Below are positions 27,576 to 35,071 of a stretch of DNA of 64,000 nt, piece after piece (within the stretch, counting starts at the first letter, position 1; each line of letters opens with the position of its first letter). A model generated the notes under the pieces. It saw only the letters and a program-made list of their open reading frames with translations. It ran no database searches and was not told the DNA's origin. Both the position numbers and the translations under genes were made by a program. This DNA comes from Serratia quinivorans (GTDB lineage Bacteria; Pseudomonadota; Gammaproteobacteria; Enterobacterales; Enterobacteriaceae): positions 209,266 through 273,265 of the forward strand of contig NZ_CAMKGL010000002.1 in the NCBI RefSeq assembly GCF_946227985.1, given 5' to 3'.

Positions 27576-28208
27576 TCAGCTCCGTAGCTCGGCAATCTCA
27601 TCATCGGTCAAATAACGAATCGGGCGTTCGCCGAGGGTGAAAATCAGCTTCGCCGCATCCTCCATCTCTTCGGTGTTGTCCGCCGCTGCACGCAGGCTCT
27701 TACCTGTAACCACCGGGCCGTGATTGGCCAGCAAAAAAGCACGGTGCGTCGGTGCCAGCGTGGCCAGATCCTCTGCCAGTCGCAAGTCACCGGGGCGATA
27801 GTAAGGCACCACCGGCACCTTGCCGACCCGCATCACCACATAAGGGGTGAAGGGTTTGATGGCATTCTCCACGTCCAGCCCCTGCAGGCAGGACAGGGCT
27901 GTAAGATAGGTGCAGTGCAGGTGCACCACCGCTTTGCATTCCGGGTTGTTCAGATACAGCGCGCGGTGGAAACTGATCTCTTTTGACGGTTTATCCCCGG
28001 ACAGCCATTCGCCGCTCAGGCTGACTTTCGACAACCGATCGGCCTGCAGTTCACCCAGACAGGAGCCGGTGGGGGTGGCCAGTAGCGAGCCATCCGCCAA
28101 TAACAGCGAAAGATTACCGGCAGACCCGGTCGCGTAGCCACGCTGAAAGAACGAGGCTCCCAGACGTACCATTTCTTCACGTGCCTGCTGTTCGGTGGTC
28201 AGTGTCAT
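27576..28208 (-). CDS. otnC: 3-oxo-tetronate 4-phosphate decarboxylase OtnC
   Basis: 210 residues of the class II aldolase/adducin family. The zinc histidines lie in VVHLHCTYLTAL (about 96-98) and the LLANHGPVV block (about residue 160), with the catalytic acid in EISFHRALY. OtnC releases CO2 from 3-oxo-tetronate 4-phosphate to give dihydroxyacetone phosphate. Its start overlaps the otnK stop by four bases. Confidence 0.93.
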   Translation of the reverse strand: MTLTTEQQAREEMVRLGASFFQRGYATGSAGNLSLLLADGSLLATPTGSCLGELQADRLSKVSLSGEWLSGDKPSKEISFHRALYLNNPECKAVVHLHCTYLTALSCLQGLDVENAIKPFTPYVVMRVGKVPVVPYYRPGDLRLAEDLATLAPTHRAFLLANHGPVVTGKSLRAAADNTEEMEDAAKLIFTLGERPIRYLTDDEIAELRS

Positions 28209-29467
28209 AAGGGGAACTCCGTTTGCGCCCGGGCGAAAAAGTTCTCATCGCCAAAATTGCCCGATTTCAGGGCCAGTGAAATAGATTGATCGATGGCACG
28301 CACCCAGGGCACGCCGGGAGAAATGCAGGGGCCAATGTGGAAGCCACAAATACCCAGAGCCTGCGTTACCACGCCGGAGGTTTCGCCGCCGGCGACGATA
28401 AAGCGGCTGAATCCACGCTGCTGGAGCCGCTTGGCCACTCCGGCGAACAGCAACTCTACCGCCTGGCTGGCGGCGGCCATACCGTACTGCTGTTGCACCT
28501 GCTGCAGTTTTTCCGGCTCTGCGGTGGCGTACAGCAGGGGGGCCAGCGGGGCACTCGCCTGCTGTTGCACCCAGTCGCTCAGCTCGGTGATATAGGCCGT
28601 GCGCTCAGCGTCGTCCAGGCACCGCGCCACGTCGACCGCCATAGCGGCGGCCTGCTGACGGTAACGTGCCACCTGTTGATTAGTCATGGTGGAACAGGAA
28701 CCGGACAACACCACGGCTTTTGCTCCCTGCGGCGCTCCAGCGGCCTGTGGGTTGCCTTGTCCCGGCTGTGCCCATTGGCGTGCCAGGCCAATTGCCAGGC
28801 CGGAGCCACCGGTCACCAGTTTCATCTCTTTCAGCGCTGCACCCTGGGTCAGCAAATGCTGTTCATTTAGCGTATCGAGCACGGCGTAACGCAAGCCCTG
28901 CTGTGCCAATTGCCGTAGTTTTTCAGCCACCGCCTCGGGGCCACGATCCATTTCTGCGGCGTTCACCAGCCCACAGCGTCCCTGAGCCTGTGCTTCCATC
29001 AGCCGCAGCAGGTTACTGTCGGTCATTGGCGTTACCGGGTGGTGGCGCATGCCGGATTCTGCCAGCAACCGATCCGACACGAACAGATAGCCCTGATATA
29101 CGGTGCGACCGTTGACTGGCAACGCGGGTGAAATCACCGTCTGGTTTTCGCCCAGTGCATGAAGCAGGGCATCGGTCACCGGGCCGATATTGCCCTGCGC
29201 GGTGCTGTCGAAGGTCGAACAATATTTGAAGTAAAATTGCCGGCAACCCTGGCGCTGTAGCCAGGCCAGTGCCTGCAACGACTGCTCAATGGCCTGCGCC
29301 ACCGGGCAGGAGCGTGACTTCAGGCTGATAACCACCGCCTGCGCTTCGACCGGCATATCATCCTGCGGCACGCCGTTCAACTGCACCGTCGGCAGGCCGT
29401 TTTCTACCAGAAAGCTGGCAATATCGGTGGCTCCGGTAAAATCATCTGCAATGACGCCGAGCAGCAT
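28205..29467 (-). CDS. otnK: 3-oxo-tetronate kinase OtnK
   Basis: 420 residues of the DUF1537 kinase family. The N-terminal domain begins LLGVIADDFTGATDIASFL, the family signature, and the C-terminal nucleotide-binding half has VAGGETSGVVTQALG. OtnK phosphorylates 3-oxo-tetronate at O4. It overlaps the ltnD stop by one base (TAATG). The gene order, with ltnD first, indicates the pathway enters by C2 oxidation of the sugar acid. Confidence 0.94.
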   Translation of the reverse strand: MLLGVIADDFTGATDIASFLVENGLPTVQLNGVPQDDMPVEAQAVVISLKSRSCPVAQAIEQSLQALAWLQRQGCRQFYFKYCSTFDSTAQGNIGPVTDALLHALGENQTVISPALPVNGRTVYQGYLFVSDRLLAESGMRHHPVTPMTDSNLLRLMEAQAQGRCGLVNAAEMDRGPEAVAEKLRQLAQQGLRYAVLDTLNEQHLLTQGAALKEMKLVTGGSGLAIGLARQWAQPGQGNPQAAGAPQGAKAVVLSGSCSTMTNQQVARYRQQAAAMAVDVARCLDDAERTAYITELSDWVQQQASAPLAPLLYATAEPEKLQQVQQQYGMAAASQAVELLFAGVAKRLQQRGFSRFIVAGGETSGVVTQALGICGFHIGPCISPGVPWVRAIDQSISLALKSGNFGDENFFARAQTEFPL

Positions 29468-30381
29468 TATGCGTTCTCCTTCTTTTGCGGCAGGCTGATA
29501 CCGGCGAAGATCTTGATCACCGCACTGTCGTCCTCTTTACCGAAACCGGCGTTGCTGGCGGCGGTGAACATATTGAAGGCGGTTGAGGCCAGCGGCAGTG
29601 GGAAATGCAGCGCTTTGGCAGTATCCGCTACCAACCCCAGATCCTTCACGAAGATATCAACCGCCGATTTAGGCGCATAGTCACCGTCGACCACGTGGCG
29701 CATGCGGTTCTCGAACATCCATGAGTTACCGGCAGCGTGGGTGACGACATCGTACATCACGTCCAGCGGAATACCGGCACGGGCGGCCAGCGCCATGGCC
29801 TCGGCCCCGGCGGCGATATGTACCCCGGCCAGCAGTTGGTGGATGATTTTCACCGTAGCCCCCAGACCAATTTCTTCGCCAATGCGATAGACCTTGCCGG
29901 CAATGGCGTCCAGCACCGGTTGCAACTGCCGGAAAGTGGATTCGGCACCGGAGGCCATCACCGTCATCTGGCCCTCGGCAGCTTTGGCTGCGCCACCGGA
30001 AACCGGGGCGTCCAACATGTTCAGGCCCAAGGCCAGCAGCTGTTGTTCGATCTGCTTGGCATCGGCCGCGGAAATGGTAGAAGACACCATCACCGGCGTA
30101 TTTGGCTTCAGTTTCGCGGCCAGGCCGTTGTCACCAAACAGGATCTGTTTCACTTGGGCTGCGTTGACCACCAGCAGCAGCAAGGCATCGAGTTCGGTTG
30201 CAAAGTCGTCTGCACGGGTAGCCGCCTGTTTTGCTCCGGCCTGTTGCAAGGTGGCCAGCGCCTGCGGGTTAAGATCGACACCGTAAGTGGTCAGCCCGGC
30301 ATTAATGCACGACTTCGCCGCTCCCATGCCCATTGAACCTAATCCTACGATGCAAACTGCATAATTCGCGGGCTGTGTCAT
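29467..30381 (-). CDS. ltnD: L-threonate (tetronate) dehydrogenase LtnD
   Basis: 304 residues of the 3-hydroxyisobutyrate dehydrogenase family. The NAD-binding loop is GLGSMGMGAA (about 14-23), the substrate motif MLDAPVSGGAAKAAEG, and the catalytic lysine region GATVKIIHQLL. LtnD oxidises L-threonate at C2. ATG 30381 is used because GAGGTG lies upstream; the ATG four codons earlier is part of the ribosome site. First gene of the operon, divergent from ygbI. Confidence 0.93.
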   Translation of the reverse strand: MTQPANYAVCIVGLGSMGMGAAKSCINAGLTTYGVDLNPQALATLQQAGAKQAATRADDFATELDALLLLVVNAAQVKQILFGDNGLAAKLKPNTPVMVSSTISAADAKQIEQQLLALGLNMLDAPVSGGAAKAAEGQMTVMASGAESTFRQLQPVLDAIAGKVYRIGEEIGLGATVKIIHQLLAGVHIAAGAEAMALAARAGIPLDVMYDVVTHAAGNSWMFENRMRHVVDGDYAPKSAVDIFVKDLGLVADTAKALHFPLPLASTAFNMFTAASNAGFGKEDDSAVIKIFAGISLPQKKENA

Positions 30382-30402
30382 AGCGCACCTCATGTTAATT
30401 TT

Positions 30403-30644
30403 AGTGATAATTTGTTTTGTTGTGTTAAATATAAGCGCTTTGTCGTGTGCTATCAGCGATCGCTGTCACAATTATTAACAGTGAATGGATAAGGTTCACA
30501 TCAGCCAATAATATGAGTTTTGTTTTATCTGGTTGTTTTAAAATATTAAAATTAAATAATCGATAATATGAGCGACTTCACGGCCTGAAAACAGCAGGCT
30601 TTCGCCGAACGAAAATTGACGTAAAATCACAATTATTATCACTG
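30403..30644. promoter_or_regulatory. Repeated operator motif between ltnD and ygbI
   Basis: TCACAATTATTAACAGTG (30466-30483) and TCACAATTATTATCACTG (30627-30644) match at 16 of 18 positions in the same orientation. A partial inverted copy, AGTGATAATTTGT, is at 30403-30415 next to ltnD. The spacing of about 160 bp between the two direct copies, one near each gene, suits looping by a DeoR-type repressor. A GCTGTCACA half site resembling a CRP site overlaps the central copy. Confidence 0.6.
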
Positions 30645-30662
30645 CGGTAAAGAGAGGGAACC

Positions 30663-31427
30663 GTGATACCTGTAGAACGCCATCAACAAATCTTAGCGTT
30701 GGTATCAGAACGCGGAGTGGTCAGCATTGCAGAATTGACTGAACGGCTGGGGGTGTCGCACATGACCATTCGCCGCGATCTGCAAAAGCTTGAGGAGCAG
30801 GGCGCGGTACTGGCGGTGTCGGGCGGCGTGCAGTCGGCAGAGCGGGTGGCGATCGAGCCTTCGCATCAGGATAAGGAAGGGATGTACAGCCAGCAGAAAG
30901 CGGCCATCGGGCAGTTGGCCGCCCGGCAGATCCCCGCTGACAGCTGTATCTATCTGGATGCGGGTACCACGACGCTGGCGCTGGCCAGGCACATTAGCGA
31001 TCGCGATGACCTGACGGTAGTCACCAATGATTTCGTGATTGCGGGTTACCTGATTGAGCACAGCCAGTGCAAAATCATTCACACTGGCGGTACCGTCTGC
31101 CGTGAGAATCGCTCCTGCGTGGGGGAAGCGGCAGCGCAGGCATTGCGCGGGCTGTTTATCGATCTGGCGTTTATTTCCGCTTCGTCATGGGGGATGCGCG
31201 GGCTGTCGACGCCGAACGAAGACAAGGTGGTGGTCAAGAAAGCCATTGTGGATGTCAGCCGCCGCTGCATTCTGCTCAGCGATACTTCTAAATACGGTAA
31301 AGTCGCCACCTATCTGGCACTGCCGATAACGGTATTTGATGCGATTATCACCGATGACAACCTGCCCGCCGCCGCGCGCGAGGCGATCCTGCAGGCGGAT
31401 ATCACGCTGATGACGCCCGGGGAGTGA
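30663..31427 (+). CDS. ygbI: DeoR-family regulator of tetronate catabolism, YgbI-like
   Basis: 254 residues. The DeoR helix-turn-helix is at 5-57 (RHQQILALVSERGVVSIAELTERLGVSHMTIRRDLQKLE, in part LGVSHMTIRRDLQKLE), followed by the sugar-phosphate isomerase-like effector domain (YLDAGTTTLALA, VVTNDFVIAGYL, and the C-terminal DTSKYGK). Divergence from ltnD-otnKCI-ygbN as in E. coli makes it the pathway repressor. The effector is probably a phosphorylated C4 intermediate (inference). Confidence 0.92.
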   Translation: MIPVERHQQILALVSERGVVSIAELTERLGVSHMTIRRDLQKLEEQGAVLAVSGGVQSAERVAIEPSHQDKEGMYSQQKAAIGQLAARQIPADSCIYLDAGTTTLALARHISDRDDLTVVTNDFVIAGYLIEHSQCKIIHTGGTVCRENRSCVGEAAAQALRGLFIDLAFISASSWGMRGLSTPNEDKVVVKKAIVDVSRRCILLSDTSKYGKVATYLALPITVFDAIITDDNLPAAAREAILQADITLMTPGE

Positions 31428-31440
31428 GCGGCTAAAACAG

Positions 31441-31462
31441 AAAACCCCCAAATGGGGGTTAT
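31441..31462 (-). terminator. Terminator between ygbI and the small gene pair
   Basis: CCCCCA and TGGGGG (31445-31458) form a strong stem. On the minus strand it is followed by TTTTCTGTTTT, so it best serves the leftward gene pair; on the plus strand it is followed by only TT. It overlaps the stop of the 66-residue gene. Confidence 0.75.
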
Positions 31463-31659
31463 GACGTTTCGTTGGAACGGTAGCGGCTGATGACCCGCCC
31501 TGGCGTACCGAGGCAACCTCGTTCACGCCACTCCTGGCATCTTTGTTCCCACCAGGCATCATGGAAAGCTTGTAAGGCCTGCAAGCGCTGTTCTTTAATA
31601 CTCAAAAAATTCGAGCTTTGCTCCTGTGATTGATCCAAGACGTTAGATTTCGATGACAT
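31459..31659 (-). CDS. Small hypothetical protein, second gene of an overlapping pair
   Basis: 66 residues, not recognised. It is hydrophilic and rich in Gln, Glu and Ser, with a Trp pair in the segment ALQAFHDAWWEQRCQEWRERG; a helical middle is likely. There is no signal peptide or membrane segment. The ribosome site AAAGGA eight bases before ATG 31659 is strong, so translation is likely. It overlaps the 161-residue gene by 17 bp. A small partner, such as an antitoxin or chaperone for the larger protein, is possible but no homology supports it. Confidence 0.6.
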   Translation of the reverse strand: MSSKSNVLDQSQEQSSNFLSIKEQRLQALQAFHDAWWEQRCQEWRERGCLGTPGRVISRYRSNETS

Positions 31660-32128
31660 ATAAACCGTCCTTTATGAATTCCATTTTGTATAAATACTGT
31701 ACTCTTTGAGCATGTTTTTTCAATAGTGAATCATAGATTTTGGCCAGGGCGGGTCTTAAAGGTACGCTAAAAACGAGCTTTGCCTGATATTGGGTAACGA
31801 AGTCGATAATAGTTTTACCTATCCCATCGACGAACAGGCGCTCACGTTCAGAAAATGTATACCCCATGGGGGTATAGGTATCGAATGCGGAGCGTCCTTG
31901 TCTGGTGGCAAGACTTAGTGCTTTGATATCATAAAACTCTATGGCATAAGCGTTATCTAAAAAGTCTGGGTCGGTATAAACATGCGCAAACCATGCTCGC
32001 ATTTCTTGAGTGATCTTTTTGAAATCCAGATAATATTCTGCAGTTTTTTCGTCACTTTTGCTTACTGTTATCTGATATCTGAATTCACCCGCCCGTAGCG
32101 TATAGCGCTCCGTAGCATCAATCTCCAT
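31643..32128 (-). CDS. Hypothetical 161-residue protein, first gene of an overlapping pair
   Basis: 161 residues, not recognised. It is a soluble, mixed alpha/beta protein with no signal or membrane segment. The C-terminal part, with LVFSVPLRPALAKIYDSLLKK, recalls the last strand and helix of GNAT-like folds, but there is no acetyl-CoA loop. AAAAGGA eight bases before ATG 32128 is a good ribosome site. Base composition is clearly lower in GC than its neighbours, which suggests recent gain. It overlaps the small downstream gene, and the pair stands between two unrelated conserved units. Confidence 0.65.
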   Translation of the reverse strand: MEIDATERYTLRAGEFRYQITVSKSDEKTAEYYLDFKKITQEMRAWFAHVYTDPDFLDNAYAIEFYDIKALSLATRQGRSAFDTYTPMGYTFSERERLFVDGIGKTIIDFVTQYQAKLVFSVPLRPALAKIYDSLLKKHAQRVQYLYKMEFIKDGLYVIEI

Positions 32129-32230
32129 GATAAAATCCTTTTTATTATTACTTTTCCAATAGTTATCTTCCTTGTTAATGGTGAATTATTAGCAGCGACG
32201 GGATATCTGTGCCAGCCGTCCGCGGGGATC

Positions 32231-32248
32231 CTGCGCAGCGCTGCGCAG
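32231..32248. repeat. 18-bp perfect palindrome
   Basis: CTGCGCAGCGCTGCGCAG is fully self-complementary and lies four bases after the end of the module 1 oxidoreductase gene. No T-run follows on either strand, so it is not a standard terminator. It may stabilise the 3' end of the message. Confidence 0.6.
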
Positions 32249-32252
32249 AAAA

Positions 32253-33020
32253 CTAAATACCGCTGAACCAGTTATAGCCCTGATCTTCCCAGTAGCCGCC
32301 GGGGTTGGTATCGCTGACAAAAATAGCGGCGATATGTTTGGCGTTCTTGAACCCCAGCTTGGTGGGTACCCGCAGCCTTAACGGGTAGCCGTAATCTGCA
32401 GGCAGCGCCTTACCGCCGAAATCCAGCGCCAGAATGGTCTGTGGATGCAGCGCGGTGGCCATGTCGATGCTGGAGTAATAACGGTCCGCGCATTTGAAGC
32501 CAACATAGCGCGCGTTCAGATCCGCCCCGACGTGCTGCAGGAAGTTACGCAACGGCACGCCGCCCCATTGGCCGATGGCGCTCCAGCCCTCGATACAGAT
32601 CAAGCGGGTTATCTGGCTTTGCTGCGGCAGGCGCTGCAGCTGTTCCAGCGTCCAGGGTGCTTTTTTTTCTACCTTGCCGGAGACTTCCAGCTGATAGCTG
32701 GCCAGATCCACTTCCGGTACGTTGTACTCGGGATAAAACGCGTTAAACGGGAAGGGATGGGTGATTTGGTCCGAGCGATAGGTTTGTGCCAGCTTCTGGC
32801 CACTGAACAGCCAGGCCTGCACCCGATCGTTCCAGCGCGACATTGCCCACAACACTTTATCGACCTGATCGCCGTCCTGCAGGTTGCAGCCGCTCAGCAT
32901 GGCGATGCCGCCCAGCGTCAGGCCGGAGCGCAGCATCAGGCGGCGCTGGAGATTGACCAATTGTTTCTTTTGCGCCGGCTCCAGCGTCGGTGCCGCAGGG
33001 CGCTGTTTTTTTTCACTCAT
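32253..33020 (-). CDS. Tat-exported molybdopterin oxidoreductase, module 1
   Basis: 255 residues of the sulfite oxidase/YedY (MsrP) superfamily. A twin-arginine region (LQRRLMLRSG, Arg26-Arg27) leads to a hydrophobic stretch ending in a lipobox, LSGC (Cys45), so it is probably a Tat-exported lipoprotein. The molybdenum-binding cysteine is Cys142 in CIEGWSAIGQWGG, and the C terminus (GGYWEDQGYNWF) is typical. It is shorter than MsrP (about 334). The start overlaps the cytochrome b stop by eight bases. ATG 33020 is chosen over GTG 33029. It likely receives electrons from the adjacent cytochrome to reduce a periplasmic oxidised substrate (inference). Confidence 0.87.
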   Translation of the reverse strand: MSEKKQRPAAPTLEPAQKKQLVNLQRRLMLRSGLTLGGIAMLSGCNLQDGDQVDKVLWAMSRWNDRVQAWLFSGQKLAQTYRSDQITHPFPFNAFYPEYNVPEVDLASYQLEVSGKVEKKAPWTLEQLQRLPQQSQITRLICIEGWSAIGQWGGVPLRNFLQHVGADLNARYVGFKCADRYYSSIDMATALHPQTILALDFGGKALPADYGYPLRLRVPTKLGFKNAKHIAAIFVSDTNPGGYWEDQGYNWFSGI

Positions 33021-33618
33021 GCTTGCCACCCGTAATCATTGCCCATAGCGTGCGCGGCACGATCGTCACCATCAGCAGGTGGACCACCACAAATAAACCA
33101 ATGCCGGACATAGCGAAAAAGTGTACGTAACGCGCGGTGTCAAAACCGCCGAACAGGCTTACCAGCCCTTGTAGCTGCACCGGTTTCCAGATTGCCAGCC
33201 CGGAGAGCACCAGCAACAGCCCGAGAACCAGCACACCGAGGTACATGAGCTTTTGAATGGCGTTATATCGGCCGTGCTGATGCTTTAGTCGCAGCGTTAA
33301 CGCCTGCCCGATATCGCGCCGTAACGCAGCGGCGGTGAGCGGCAGCAGATCTCGTCGAAAATGGCCGCTGAACAGGCTCCACAGGAAATAGCCCAGCGCG
33401 TTGCCTGCCAGCAGCCACATGACCGCCAGATGCCAACCAATCGCGCCCCCCAGCCAACCGCCGAGCGTGACCTGCGGCGGAAAGCGAAAGCCGAACAGCG
33501 GTGAGGCGTTGTAGATTTCCCAGCCGCTCATGAACATGCAGACCATGGCAAACAGGTTAATCCAATGGGTAAGGCGTACCGGCCAGCGGTGCACAGGTCG
33601 CGGCGCGTTGGTTTTCAT
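33013..33618 (-). CDS. Membrane cytochrome b, module 1
   Basis: 201 residues (ATG 33618; an ATG one codon earlier is equally in frame but sits too near the GGGAG ribosome site). It has four to five membrane helices with likely haem histidines in RLTHWINLFAM, IGWHLAVMWLL and YVHFFAMSG...VVVHLLMV. This is the cytochrome b561/YedZ-like, DUF4405-type partner of YedY-like enzymes, passing electrons from the quinone pool to the exported molybdopterin subunit. It lies 15 bp downstream of the DUF5666-like gene and is co-translated with the oxidoreductase. Confidence 0.88.
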   Translation of the reverse strand: MKTNAPRPVHRWPVRLTHWINLFAMVCMFMSGWEIYNASPLFGFRFPPQVTLGGWLGGAIGWHLAVMWLLAGNALGYFLWSLFSGHFRRDLLPLTAAALRRDIGQALTLRLKHQHGRYNAIQKLMYLGVLVLGLLLVLSGLAIWKPVQLQGLVSLFGGFDTARYVHFFAMSGIGLFVVVHLLMVTIVPRTLWAMITGGKHE

Positions 33619-33632
33619 CATCGACTCCCGAG

Positions 33633-34259
33633 TTACATCGGCGGAACGGTGCCGTCTTTGCCGGCAGAAATGCGGGTGGCGACGCGTTCGCCCTTATCGT
33701 CAGTGGCGGAGAACAACACGATGTGCGCGCCGGGTTTGAGCAGGCTGCGATCGCCGGGATCAAGCGTCACGATAGGCACATCTTCCGGCACGTTAACGGT
33801 TTTTTGCTGGTTGCCGTAGGTCACGGTCAGAGTACGGCCGTTGGATTTAACCAGTTTACCCACGGTGCCGTTGGTCATGGTATCCACCTTGCCGTCGGCA
33901 GATTCCCAGGCCGAATGGCCCTCACCGGTGCCGCGCAGGCTGGCGGCGAAGACGTGGACTTCCAGCGCTTTCAGGCTGCCGTCCGCTTGGGGTACCGCGG
34001 CGGTGCCGATAAAGCTGTCCGGTTTAATGTCATCCAGCGTGCCTTTTGAAACGCTCAGCACCTTCGTCTGGTCGTTGAGTTTGACATTGATCTTTTCCCC
34101 TTTACGGTCGGTAATTTGCAGGCTGCTGTCGGTCACCTGACTGATAGTGCCGCGCAGTGGAGCAATCACTTTCCCTGGCGTTTGAGCCGCAGCGGCGGCT
34201 CCGCTGCACAGCATCAGGGTGGACAGCAGTAAACCGGCAAAACGATGACGGGTAATCAT
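33633..34259 (-). CDS. Periplasmic DUF5666-like protein, module 1
   Basis: 208 residues with a signal peptide (cleaved near AAAAAQT, about residue 25). Several beta-rich repeats of the type GTISQVTDSSLQITDRKGEKINVKLNDQTKV (shown in part) recall DUF5666 and suggest small OB-like barrels in series. Function not known. As first gene of module 1 and divergent from the response regulator, it may be a periplasmic sensor partner, metal binder or substrate (speculation). A palindrome lies in the divergent gap. Confidence 0.78.
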   Translation of the reverse strand: MITRHRFAGLLLSTLMLCSGAAAAAQTPGKVIAPLRGTISQVTDSSLQITDRKGEKINVKLNDQTKVLSVSKGTLDDIKPDSFIGTAAVPQADGSLKALEVHVFAASLRGTGEGHSAWESADGKVDTMTNGTVGKLVKSNGRTLTVTYGNQQKTVNVPEDVPIVTLDPGDRSLLKPGAHIVLFSATDDKGERVATRISAGKDGTVPPM

Positions 34260-34328
34260 AATGTTCTCCTCTGTTTAGGTTGCCGGTTAAGCATGGTTGA
34301 ACAACAGGGACAGCACCATGTCCGTTTA

Positions 34329-34344
34329 ATGACATTAATGTCAT
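34329..34344. promoter_or_regulatory. Response-regulator palindrome of module 1
   Basis: ATGACATTAATGTCAT is a perfect 16-bp palindrome 56 bp before the response regulator and 70 bp before the DUF5666-like gene. It resembles the CusR/CopR-type box (TGACA...TGTCA). The kinase and regulator belong to that group, so this is probably their site for controlling both transcripts. Confidence 0.7.
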
Positions 34345-34399
34345 CAAGCATGTCTGCCGAAGCTGCTAATATTTCGGCTGGTGTAATGAGGTGGCGACA

Positions 34400-35071
34400 A
34401 TGCGGATATTGGTAGTTGAAGACGACATCAGCACGGGTGATTACCTGAAGAAAGGGTTGGGCGAGGCCGGGTACAGCGTCGATTTGGCGCGTAACGGTAC
34501 CGACGGCCTGTTTCGGGCGCTTGAGGATGCTTACGACGCCATTGTGCTCGACGTGATGCTGCCAGGGCTGGATGGCTGGCAGATCATTGAGGTACTGCGC
34601 AAGAAAAGCGACGTGCCGATCCTGTTTCTGACTGCCCGCGACGGGGTGCAGGATCGTATTCATGGCCTGGAACTGGGGGCCGATGATTATCTGATCAAAC
34701 CTTTTTCCTTCACTGAACTGGTGTTGCGATTGCGCACGCTATTGCGGCGCGGCACGGTACGTGAGGCCGACCACTATGCGATTGCCGATCTGCAGCTCGA
34801 CGTTCTGCGCCGCAAAGCGGTACGGCAGGAGCAGGTGATCCCGCTGACCAACAAGGAGTTCATGTTGTTGCACCTGTTGGTGCGCCGCGAAGGGGAAGTG
34901 CTGTCACGCACCATGATCGCCTCACAGGTCTGGGACATGAACTTTGACAGTGATACCAACGTGGTGGACGTAGCGATCAAGCGGCTACGCGCCAAGATTG
35001 ATCGGCCCTTTGACGTCAAGCTGATCCACAGCGTGCGCGGCATCGGCTACGTTTGCGAGCCGCGTTCATGA
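34400..35071 (+). CDS. Response regulator, CusR/HprR-like, module 1
   Basis: 223 residues. The receiver domain has acidic residues at 7-9 (EDD), phospho-Asp51 (VLDVMLPG) and the KPF lysine; an OmpR-type winged helix follows (about 125-220), ending in [11 protein letters not shown]. It is most like the metal/oxidant regulators CusR, CopR and HprR. ATG 34400 has GAGGTGG upstream. The stop overlaps the kinase start (ATGA). It presumably binds the palindrome at 34329-34344. Confidence 0.92.
   Translation: MRILVVEDDISTGDYLKKGLGEAGYSVDLARNGTDGLFRALEDAYDAIVLDVMLPGLDGWQIIEVLRKKSDVPILFLTARDGVQDRIHGLELGADDYLIKPFSFTELVLRLRTLLRRGTVREADHYAIADLQLDVLRRKAVRQEQVIPLTNKEFMLLHLLVRREGEVLSRTMIASQVWDMNFDSDTNVVDVAIKRLRAKIDRPFDVKLIHSVRGIGYVCEPRS

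Noticed and set aside
31459-32128. Naming the orphan pair as a toxin-antitoxin system
   Set aside because: The layout is suggestive but no family motif is visible, so it is listed as hypothetical only.
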